NCBI GenBank assembly: GCA_903910215.1
Contig: CAIVYV010000061.1
Span: 1 to 5,616 of the forward strand
Length of the DNA stretch: 5,616 nucleotides
Source of the DNA: an uncultured Pseudomonadota bacterium
Lineage (GTDB): Bacteria; Pseudomonadota; Gammaproteobacteria; Steroidobacterales; Steroidobacteraceae
Reading direction: 5' to 3'
In this document: positions 1-5,616 of the stretch, one piece after another
Layout of the letters: the number at the start of each line of letters is the position of its first letter
How positions within the stretch are numbered: position 1 is the first letter of the stretch
Notes under the pieces: model-generated
The model's input: only the letters and a program-made list of their open reading frames with translations
Told to the model about the DNA's origin: nothing
The model's database searches: none
Translations under genes and position numbers: made by a program

Positions 1-1203
1 CAATGTTATGAACAAGCGCGACGCACCGGTTTTGCAGCGGACGAGCTACTCGACGCCGAAGCGAGCGCGCATTTTGACCTTGGCGACACCAAGACCGCCA
101 TCGAGAAGGTAGACACGCTCCTGTTGCGCGCACCGTACTACGTGCCAGCCCATGCGATGCGGTACGAAATACTGTTCGAGCAAGGCATTCCGATCGATGA
201 GGCCCTCGCCCCTTTTCGCGTAGCAGCCGATGAAGCATCCGATAACACGCCGCTGCAGACCGCGCTCGCAGCAGCGCTATTCTCCTCGGGTCTTCATGAC
301 GAGGCGCTACAACTTATCTCAAGACTACGCGCACGCGACGATCAGCCCGCACTCGCAGCACTCCATGCGCAAACGTGGTTGAAGTTACGACAACCCGATG
401 AGGCTTTGCGATCACTCGCCCAATCGCCGAAGGCCTGGCTCGATCAGCCCCGACTGGCCGAAACGCTGGCCAAATCGCTGATCGCTCACCAAGATCCTGC
501 GAAAGCGAGCGCGGTACTACATAACGCACTTCTGAAGAGCCCGTTCGATCAAGCACTGCTCGCAACACAAAGTATTGCGTGGCGACTGCTAGATGATCCT
601 CGCGAGCAATGGCTCTGCGACTACGATCGCTTCGTCTGGAGAATCAAACTCCGAGATGATCATCTGGCCGCACTCGAACAATACCTTCGCGGCACGCACC
701 AGAATCGACGCGAGCCTTTGAGGCAGAGCCTCAAGAACGGTACCCAGACCTCGGGCAACCTGCTCGGCCGTAACGTCGATGTGCTGAATCAAACGAGAGC
801 CTCCATCGTCACGGGGCTGAGCACGTATCTTGATGCGTTCTCGACCGACGATAGCCATCCCTTTTTGGCGCGCCGCAGTAACGCAATCCGCTTTGCAGGC
901 TCGTGGTCGGTTTTGCTCCAGGACGGGGGCCGACATTCCAATCACTTCCATCAGGAGGGTTGGATCAGCTCCGCGTATTACATTTCCTTGCCAACGAAGA
1001 CACCGGATGACGCATTGGCAGGCTGCCTGCAATTCGGCCAGCCCAGCGAGGAGTACGGGGTTGACCTCCCACCGCGGAAAGTCATCGAGCCTGTCGTTGG
1101 AGAACTGGTGTTGTTCCCGTCTTATCTCTGGCACGGCACCGTGCCCTTTCACAGCGTAGACGCGCGGCTCACCATCGCCTTCGACGTCGTCCCGGGTCGT
1201 TAG
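1..1203 (+). CDS. TPR protein with C-terminal putative 2OG-Fe(II) oxygenase domain (5' partial)
   Basis: The frame is open from base 1, so the real start lies outside the window; a TTG at 124 is an internal codon, not a credible start. The visible part is 400 residues. Residues about 16-185 are helical repeats with a TPR pattern, for example pairs near 83-113, 116-144 and 150-183. Residues about 245-400 match the 'putative 2OG-Fe(II) oxygenase' family (PF13759-like). They show a QTSGNL motif near 250, then NHFHQEGWISSAYY (315-328), then FPSYLWHGTVPFHSVDARLTI. Candidate iron ligands are His317-x-Glu319 and distal His378, with Arg389, 11 residues later, as the likely 2-oxoglutarate-binding arginine. 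These assignments come from family logic. Such enzymes use Fe(II), O2 and 2-oxoglutarate to hydroxylate a substrate, here unknown; the TPRs may bind a partner or substrate. No signal peptide can be judged because the N-terminus is missing. The gene is convergent with the TonB receptor, with 66 bp between stop codons. The fold call is firm and the activity is not. Confidence 0.87.
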   Translation, partial: QCYEQARRTGFAADELLDAEASAHFDLGDTKTAIEKVDTLLLRAPYYVPAHAMRYEILFEQGIPIDEALAPFRVAADEASDNTPLQTALAAALFSSGLHDEALQLISRLRARDDQPALAALHAQTWLKLRQPDEALRSLAQSPKAWLDQPRLAETLAKSLIAHQDPAKASAVLHNALLKSPFDQALLATQSIAWRLLDDPREQWLCDYDRFVWRIKLRDDHLAALEQYLRGTHQNRREPLRQSLKNGTQTSGNLLGRNVDVLNQTRASIVTGLSTYLDAFSTDDSHPFLARRSNAIRFAGSWSVLLQDGGRHSNHFHQEGWISSAYYISLPTKTPDDALAGCLQFGQPSEEYGVDLPPRKVIEPVVGELVLFPSYLWHGTVPFHSVDARLTIAFDVVPGR

Positions 1204-1212
1204 GCCGCCACC

Positions 1213-1244
1213 AAAAAAAACGGCGCGAGGTTGCCCTCGCGCCG
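1213..1244 (-). terminator. Rho-independent terminator of the TonB-dependent receptor gene
   Basis: Read on the minus strand, a perfect 10-bp GC-rich stem (arms at 1235-1244 and 1221-1230) closes a GCAA tetraloop, a GNRA type, and is followed at once by eight T (1213-1220). It begins 25 nt after the receptor stop codon. On the plus strand the same stem forms after the oxygenase stop, but there it has A8 before it and CTTACT after it. It is therefore a weak terminator at best in that direction. Confidence 0.95.
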
Positions 1245-1269
1245 CTTACTCAGCTCAATGCTCTGACGA

Positions 1270-4185
1270 TCAGAGACGCAGATCGACGCTCACGAAGGCG
1301 CGACGGCCGAGCACGTCGTACAACGACGGGTCGGTGTTGGCCTGAACGTTCGGCGTGTAGATGCGCGGCTCCTGATTGGTCAGGTTGTTGATACCAGCGC
1401 GGAGGGTCAAACCACCCGACAACTCGTAACGACCCGTCAGATCGAAGTACCACGTCGCCGGCACACCGGTGTTCGAGGTCGGCGAGCCACCGGTCACGGT
1501 GTTCGAGTGGACCATCGAATCGATGTAACGCGACGAGAGCTGCAACTGAACCGGACCACGGGTATAGGTCGTACCGATCGACACCTTCCACTCGGGCGTG
1601 GAGCTGCCGGTCGTAGAACCGATCGTGCCCACGAAGTCGTAGGTCGGATCGACGTTGGTGGTCTGGCTCTCGTACTTCTCGATCCAGGTCGTCACGACGT
1701 TGAAGTCGAGCGTACCTCCCGTGCCGCCAAGCTCAGAACCCCAAGCGAAGGCCAAGTCGACACCGCTCGTGTTGGTGAACGACTGGTTGCGCGAGAGCTG
1801 CAACAGATCGATCACGCCACCGAGGTTCGGGTCACGCTTGAAGAGCTTGCACCACTCGTTGTTGATGTCGTAGGTCGGGTTCGCATTGTCGCGGTTGAAG
1901 CAACGCTGCACGATCGTATTCGCCGCCACCGAGCTGATCACGTCTTCGAGTTCGATCGACCAGTAGTCGAGCGTCACGAAGCTGCGCTGCAGCCAGTCGG
2001 CCTCGAAGTTGTTGGCCACGAAACCGAGCGTGAACGAATCGGCGAGCTCAGGGGCAAGGTTCGGGTTACCGCCGGTGATGCCGGTCGCCTGACCCGCGGG
2101 CTGCACGTAGCTCGCCGTACCGGCAACCGGTGACTGCGCCGCACAGAGAGCCTGCACCTTCGCACCGTTCGGGCCGTTGCGATAGGTCGCAGCGATCGAA
2201 CCGGTAGTATTGCAAGGATCCTGGTTGGTGAAGGTCGGGAAGTTGTTCAGCTGCGGCGAGAACAGTTCGCCGATGCTCGGCGCGCGTACCGCATGCTGCA
2301 CGCCGCCGCGGAAGCGCAGCGCATCGTTCACAGCCCAATCCAAGGTGGCCTTCCAAGTGGTGTCGTTACCCGAGCGGTTGTTCTCGGTGAGACGGTAGCC
2401 ACCAGTCAAAGAAATCGACTGCGCGAAAGGCAGATCCTTCACGAGCGGTACCGACACTTCGGCGAAGAGGTCTTTGAAGCTCAGGAAGCCCGACACGGGG
2501 AGCTGCTGGTTGAAACCCGCGACCAGTCCCGGCTGCAAGCCACCATCGGGCTTGAAGTCGAAATCGAGTTCACGATAGCTCGCGCCCACGGCGGCCTGCA
2601 CGGTACCCGCTTGGATCTCGAAGAGATCGCCGGTCGCCGTCGCTTCGACCACGGCCTGCTCGATGACCGTCAGGTTCTTCGCTTCGAGGCTGATGTAGTC
2701 GCGGCAAGCCTGGCTGATTTCGGCGTTGCCGAAGAGGTTCAAGCCACCCGCGCAGAGCGAACGGCCACCATCGGCCGCATTCAACAGCGCCTGAGTGCGG
2801 TCGCGGCGCACGTTACCGCCCTGGATTTCCGCGTTGACCGAGCGCCCGTAGGTTGCGTAGACGTCGTAGTTCCATGAACCAGCGATGTCGCCCGTCGCAC
2901 CAGAGACCAACTGCCACACGTCGTGGGTATTGAAACCCGTACGACCGCCGAGCGTGTTGAAACGCTTGGAGAACGCGATCGGTGCCGTCGGATTGGCGCG
3001 CGATGCCAGCAGCGGCTTCAAGGAAGCCGGGATGAACGGGTTGGTCACCGGAATATCGAATCCGGTCGTACCGCCCGCCGGCGTCGGAGCCAGTTCCTGC
3101 AGGGCGTTGTAGTTCGTGTAGATGATGCGAGCGTAGGGCTTGAACTTGTCGTTGATCTCGAGCTCGATGTTGGAATAGAGGCTCCAACGCTCCATCGGCA
3201 ACACGAGAATGTTGGCCGGCTCGAAGTTGTACGAGAAGAAGTCCGGGAAGAACGCCGTAGCGATATCGCTTTCCGGACCCGTGTAACCGACCACATCTCG
3301 CGTCGCACTGCCGGCGACGCCGGTGCAGAACAGCGAACCATCGGGATTGAAACCGAACCCAGCAGTACCACCGTTGGTGTTGCACTTGTTGGGACCGAAC
3401 AGCGCATCGACCGCCGCTTGCGACGGAGTCGCAACACCGGGGCTCCAAGAACCACCCGGGAAAGTCGAGGTCGTACTGCTCGCCTGCGCGGCGAAACCAC
3501 GCGCACCCTTGTAGATCGCATCACGGCTGAAGTAGCTGGCGTTGAACACGGCGCTGCCGCGACCATCGGCGAACTTGCCGCCCATGGTGATGTCCGAGCC
3601 CCACTCCTGACCATCTTCTTCTTCGGTCAGACGGTACTGCGAGTTGATGGCGAGGCCATCAAAGCTCTTCTTCATGATGAAGTTGACGACACCCGATACC
3701 GCGTCCGGACCATAGGTCGCAGCGGCACCGCCGGTGATGATCTCGACACGCTCAATGAGCGCAGCCGGGATCGTGTTGATGTCCACCGTACCGGCGCTGG
3801 TCGAACCCATCGCGCGACGACCGTCGACGAGCACGAGGTTACGGCCCGAACCAAGACCACGCAGATCGATGACCGCACGGCCACCGTTGCTCGGGTTGTT
3901 CGACTGCGAGCTCGAGCTCGGCACGATCTGCGGCAGCGTGTTGAGGTATTGCTCAACCGTCGTGTAACCGCTCTCGACGATCGCATCCTGATCGACCGAC
4001 AGAATCGGGCTCTCCGCAACGGCATCGCGCTTGGCGATACGTGAACCGGTGACGACGACTTCATCGAGAGCCGCATCGGCCTCTTGGGCTTGGGCGGGCG
4101 CGGTGGCGGTGATCGCCATGGCGCCGATGGCGCTCGTCAGGATCGCCTGACGTACCGCCGAAGAAACGTGCAATTGCTGAGACAT
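1270..4185 (-). CDS. TonB-dependent outer-membrane receptor
   Basis: A complete 971-residue protein, the usual size for large TonB-dependent receptors (TBDRs). These receptors import scarce ligands across the outer membrane using ExbB/ExbD/TonB energy. Residues 1-33 form a Sec signal peptide with a likely cut after AQA (33). A TonB box-like stretch, DEVVVTGSRI, is at 41-50. The plug domain (about 55-172) has the LRGLG and LVLVDGRR motifs (108-124), IERVEIITGGAAATYG (144-159) and AVSGVVNFIMKK (162-173). The rest is the beta barrel, with a late barrel motif GGLTLRAGINNLTNQEPRIY (924-943). Eight cysteines fall in four close pairs (268/287, 478/494, 658/681, 762/779), probably loop disulfides. 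The chain ends VSVDLRL, with leucine rather than the usual aromatic residue. The ATG start is supported by a strong Shine-Dalgarno sequence 5 nt upstream and by the signal peptide starting there. The gene is monocistronic as seen, with its own terminator. The ligand cannot be read from sequence; siderophore, carbohydrate, peptide or aromatic compound are all possible. Confidence 0.97.
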   Translation of the reverse strand: MSQQLHVSSAVRQAILTSAIGAMAITATAPAQAQEADAALDEVVVTGSRIAKRDAVAESPILSVDQDAIVESGYTTVEQYLNTLPQIVPSSSSQSNNPSNGGRAVIDLRGLGSGRNLVLVDGRRAMGSTSAGTVDINTIPAALIERVEIITGGAAATYGPDAVSGVVNFIMKKSFDGLAINSQYRLTEEEDGQEWGSDITMGGKFADGRGSAVFNASYFSRDAIYKGARGFAAQASSTTSTFPGGSWSPGVATPSQAAVDALFGPNKCNTNGGTAGFGFNPDGSLFCTGVAGSATRDVVGYTGPESDIATAFFPDFFSYNFEPANILVLPMERWSLYSNIELEINDKFKPYARIIYTNYNALQELAPTPAGGTTGFDIPVTNPFIPASLKPLLASRANPTAPIAFSKRFNTLGGRTGFNTHDVWQLVSGATGDIAGSWNYDVYATYGRSVNAEIQGGNVRRDRTQALLNAADGGRSLCAGGLNLFGNAEISQACRDYISLEAKNLTVIEQAVVEATATGDLFEIQAGTVQAAVGASYRELDFDFKPDGGLQPGLVAGFNQQLPVSGFLSFKDLFAEVSVPLVKDLPFAQSISLTGGYRLTENNRSGNDTTWKATLDWAVNDALRFRGGVQHAVRAPSIGELFSPQLNNFPTFTNQDPCNTTGSIAATYRNGPNGAKVQALCAAQSPVAGTASYVQPAGQATGITGGNPNLAPELADSFTLGFVANNFEADWLQRSFVTLDYWSIELEDVISSVAANTIVQRCFNRDNANPTYDINNEWCKLFKRDPNLGGVIDLLQLSRNQSFTNTSGVDLAFAWGSELGGTGGTLDFNVVTTWIEKYESQTTNVDPTYDFVGTIGSTTGSSTPEWKVSIGTTYTRGPVQLQLSSRYIDSMVHSNTVTGGSPTSNTGVPATWYFDLTGRYELSGGLTLRAGINNLTNQEPRIYTPNVQANTDPSLYDVLGRRAFVSVDLRL

Positions 4186-4190
4186 GAAGT

Positions 4191-4197
4191 CCCCTCC
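4191..4197 (-). promoter_or_regulatory. Ribosome binding site of the TonB receptor
   Basis: On the minus strand GGAGGGG stands 5 nt before the ATG whose complement ends at 4185. The match to the anti-Shine-Dalgarno sequence is strong, and it fixes the receptor start at this ATG. Confidence 0.85.
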
Positions 4198-4226
4198 GCA
4201 AGTGGTTGGAATAAATCGAACCGGTG

Positions 4227-4254
4227 ATTATCCGCAACTTGGACGGAGAATCAA
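4227..4254 (-). promoter_or_regulatory. Candidate sigma70 promoter of the TonB receptor
   Basis: On the minus strand, TTGATT (4249-4254, 4 of 6 to the -35 consensus) is followed after 16 nt by GATAAT (4227-4232, 5 of 6 to the -10 consensus). Transcription would start near 4220, leaving a leader of about 35 nt that contains the ribosome binding site. It is the best promoter-like pair I see upstream of this gene, but it was found by eye and not tested. Confidence 0.5.
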
Positions 4255-4258
4255 CGAA

Positions 4259-4300
4259 ATTGTTGCAACGAAAGCCCTATTGTGGTGAAGACGCAACAAT
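4259..4300. promoter_or_regulatory. Inverted repeat, possible operator
   Basis: ATTGTTGC (4259-4266) is repeated in inverse as GCAACAAT (4293-4300), a perfect 8-bp match with 26 nt between the arms. The left arm overlaps an 8-bp palindrome, GTTGCAAC (4262-4269), and a related CTATTGTG lies between the arms (4278-4284 region). The repeat begins 4 bp upstream of the proposed -35 box of the receptor, a place where an activator or repressor could bind. Arm centres are about 34 bp apart, close to three helical turns, so one dimer on each face is conceivable. Chance occurrence is not excluded. Confidence 0.3.
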
Positions 4301-4403
4301 CGCCTGTCTCTTCGGCATCCAACCCGCGGTTTCCATGCCAATCCCTGATGGTCATCGCCGAGTCGCCTGCTAGTTTCGAGTTATCCATACCAACTGATCA
4401 TCC

Positions 4404-4407
4404 GGAG
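4404..4407 (+). promoter_or_regulatory. Ribosome binding site that supports the GTG start of the DUF1838 gene
   Basis: GGAG lies 7 nt before the GTG at 4415. The next in-frame ATG (4442) would cut off the twin-arginine motif, so the GTG is the better start. Confidence 0.7.
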
Positions 4408-4414
4408 CCTGCCT

Positions 4415-5401
4415 GTGACCCAGAAGACTCGTCGCCAATTCATGACTTCCACCATGGGAGCCGGTGCTGCAGGTATCGCGGCCGGCGTCGCTCTCGTCGG
4501 CAACGCCTCGGCAGCCCACCCGGTCAAGCGCAGCTATAGCCTCTCGACCGAGGAACTCAAGGCTCGATTCAACGACCCGATCTGGAATCGCGAGACATCG
4601 GCCAAGATCGAAGGCGACACCGCGCCCAGCAAGTATGTGAACGGTTATGTCACCGGCACCGTCATGGGCGTGCGCGACAACGAGGCGGTCCGTGCTTTGT
4701 TCGGCTTCGAGGTGTTCTCGTCGATCCGTGTTCTCAAGCAAGAGAACGGCGACTACCAACGCCTCTGTCGTGAACTGATTTTCTACAAGGACTTGAACAC
4801 CGGGGAGTTAATGGACTCCTGGCTCAACCCCTACACCAACGAAGAAGTGGCCGTCGTCGACGTCGCGAACGACCCCTTCAACTACGTCATCTCAGATCAC
4901 TTCCCGGATCCGCCGAGCTATGGCGGCCTCAACACGGCCAAGCCGCCGCGCCGCCCGTTCATTCGCAACTGGACCTTGCTCAACGAGGACACGGTCGTGC
5001 TCACGAGCGACATCCACCTCTATTACCGCAACAAGCTCGATCCGGCCATTTGGGTGCGTGAGTCAGCAGGCCCCATGAATCGAGTATCGGAACTCTTCCG
5101 CTACTCGATTCGGCGCGAGGACATCGAGAATGATGCACTCACCCATATGCCGCATACGGGTGTCTGGAACCGAATCACGCCTTGGTTGCCCTGGATGTTG
5201 ATGGGCACAACGCCCGGACACATCGTCTACGCCGGCACATTCAGTTCAGTGCCGAGCGTCGACTGGGTGCCAGCGCCGGTCGCAAAACGCGTTCGCGAGC
5301 GTTTCCCGCAGTACACCGTAGCGCCCGAGAAATGGGTTGACCCAAGTTACTCTAGCCTCGAGAACTACGCGCGCACCCAGAAGCCGGCGAAACCCAAATA
5401 G
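4415..5401 (+). CDS. Tat-exported DUF1838 family protein
   Basis: A complete 328-residue protein starting at GTG. Residues 1-34 form a twin-arginine signal: TRRQFM (5-10, Arg6-Arg7), a weakly hydrophobic Ala/Gly-rich segment (15-29), and a likely cut after ASA near 33. The mature protein should be folded in the cytoplasm and released to the periplasm, often a sign of a cofactor or metal. The remainder matches DUF1838 (PF08894-like). It shows CRELIFYKDLNTGELMDSWLNPYT (118-141), VANDPFNY (150-157), a central SELFRYSIRREDIE (225-238) and the tryptophan-rich WNRITPWLPWMLMG (251-264). The family has no established reaction, so no function is assigned. No membrane helix follows the signal. The gene is divergent from the TonB receptor across 229 bp and convergent with an alpha/beta-hydrolase. 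Sharing a control region with a receptor suggests a periplasmic role tied to the imported ligand, but that is inference. Family membership is quite sure. Confidence 0.92.
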   Translation: MTQKTRRQFMTSTMGAGAAGIAAGVALVGNASAAHPVKRSYSLSTEELKARFNDPIWNRETSAKIEGDTAPSKYVNGYVTGTVMGVRDNEAVRALFGFEVFSSIRVLKQENGDYQRLCRELIFYKDLNTGELMDSWLNPYTNEEVAVVDVANDPFNYVISDHFPDPPSYGGLNTAKPPRRPFIRNWTLLNEDTVVLTSDIHLYYRNKLDPAIWVRESAGPMNRVSELFRYSIRREDIENDALTHMPHTGVWNRITPWLPWMLMGTTPGHIVYAGTFSSVPSVDWVPAPVAKRVRERFPQYTVAPEKWVDPSYSSLENYARTQKPAKPK

Positions 5402-5437
5402 TCAGGCCAGCGCCGCGCCGACATTAACGCCGAAATC

Positions 5438-5464
5438 GGCCACGCTCTGACTCAGGGCGTGGCC
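5438..5464. terminator. Strong hairpin between convergent genes, possible terminator
   Basis: A 12-bp stem (5438-5449 with 5453-5464) closes a 3-nt loop; 11 pairs are Watson-Crick. The one remaining pair (5446 with 5456) is a U-G wobble in the plus-strand RNA but an A-C mismatch in the minus-strand RNA. The hairpin is therefore better suited to transcripts of the DUF1838 gene, whose stop is 36 nt upstream. No T run follows in either direction, so it may act with Rho, or as a 3'-end stabiliser, rather than as a classic intrinsic terminator. It covers the last codons and the stop of the opposing hydrolase gene. Confidence 0.55.
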
Positions 5465-5616
5465 GCTTCCATATAGGCCTCTAAGATTTTTGCGAACCGC
5501 TCGGGCGATTCGAGCGGCGGATAGTGGCCGACGTCCGGCATCACCATCATCGACACGTCCGTGCCGCTGAGATATCCAGCGAGCGCCTTGCCTGCCGGCA
5601 CCGGCAACAATAAATC
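5452..5616 (-). CDS. Alpha/beta-hydrolase, C-terminal end (5' partial)
   Basis: Only the last 54 residues are in the window; the rest lies beyond the right edge. The fragment reads DLLLPVPAGKALAGYL, then MMVMPDVGHYPPLESPERFAKILEAYM. This is the typical end of the alpha/beta-hydrolase fold, in which 'D-x-x-x-P' carries the catalytic acid and 'GH-x-P-x-x-E-x-P' carries the catalytic histidine. Here these would be the first visible residue (Asp) and His31 of the fragment. The nucleophile elbow lies outside the window, so the activity (esterase, lipase, C-C hydrolase, epoxide hydrolase and others) cannot be told. The gene is convergent with the DUF1838 gene, 50 bp between stop codons. Confidence 0.85.
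   Translation of the reverse strand, partial: DLLLPVPAGKALAGYLSGTDVSMMVMPDVGHYPPLESPERFAKILEAYMEAATP

Larger units (their letters stand above)
4186..4414. other. Divergent intergenic control region between the receptor and DUF1838 genes
   Basis: 229 bp without a supported gene, locally less GC-rich than the coding sequence around it. Expression of both the receptor and the DUF1838 gene must be controlled from here unless they are read from elsewhere. The receptor side holds a candidate promoter and an inverted repeat. On the DUF1838 side no convincing -35/-10 pair stands out; the best near the gene, TGGTCA (4349-4354) with TAGTTT (4371-4376), is poor. No riboswitch fold or Fur-type repeat is recognisable. 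Confidence 0.8.

Noticed and set aside
124..1203. A complete 359-residue gene starting at TTG 124
   Set aside because: The frame stays open to base 1 and the upstream residues continue the TPR-like helical pattern, so the TTG is an internal codon of a longer gene.
1507..2877. Further long plus-strand frames (1507-2133, 2293-2877) opposite the receptor
   Set aside because: Same reason: high-GC shadow frames without domain-like composition.
3907..3920. A 14-bp perfect palindrome (CGAGCTCGAGCTCG)
   Set aside because: It is explained by alternating AGC and TCG serine codons for the Ser-rich stretch of the receptor plug (about 90-93).
2923..4044. A 373-residue open frame on the plus strand, antisense to the receptor
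   Set aside because: It lies wholly inside the receptor gene and is Arg/Thr/Asp-rich in the manner of a codon-bias shadow; it has no recognisable domain. The receptor frame is unambiguous.
4226..4232. GATAAT as half of a Fur box
   Set aside because: Only one hexamer is present, without the repeated GATAAT-like units of a Fur site; it fits better as a -10 element.
4282..4539. An 85-residue frame in the divergent intergenic region overlapping the DUF1838 start
   Set aside because: It overlaps the Tat signal region in another frame, has no good ribosome binding site and ends in low-complexity Arg-rich sequence.

Overview
The window comes from a Gram-negative bacterium. It has fairly high GC, an outer-membrane TonB-dependent receptor (TBDR) with a Sec signal peptide, and a Tat-exported protein. 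The receptor carries the EVVVTGSRI-type TonB box usual in Proteobacteria. The style of receptor, the DUF1838 neighbour and the TPR/2OG-oxygenase neighbour resemble gammaproteobacterial (Steroidobacter/Nevskia-like or marine) or sphingomonad genomes. That placement is inference and no marker gene is present to fix it.

The layout is four genes on alternating strands. (1) 1-1203, plus strand: the C-terminal 400 residues of a TPR protein ending in a putative 2OG-Fe(II) oxygenase domain, open to the left edge. (2) 1270-4185, minus strand: a complete 971-residue TBDR, convergent with gene 1 and closed by a textbook intrinsic terminator at 1213-1244. (3) 4415-5401, plus strand: a complete 328-residue Tat-exported DUF1838 protein starting at GTG, divergent from the receptor across a 229-bp control region. 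(4) 5452-5616, minus strand: the last 54 residues of an alpha/beta-hydrolase, running off the right edge and convergent with gene 3. A 12-bp hairpin covers the stop codon of gene 4.

The working picture is inferred. The receptor would bring an unidentified ligand into the periplasm, and the DUF1838 protein sits in that compartment. The hydrolase and the TPR oxygenase could act on the ligand or products in the cytoplasm. The shared divergent control region holds a candidate promoter for the receptor and an 8-bp inverted repeat that could be an operator. No RNA gene, mobile element, CRISPR array or integration site is visible. I see no clear sign of a wholly new system; the most open question is the function of DUF1838 beside the receptor.
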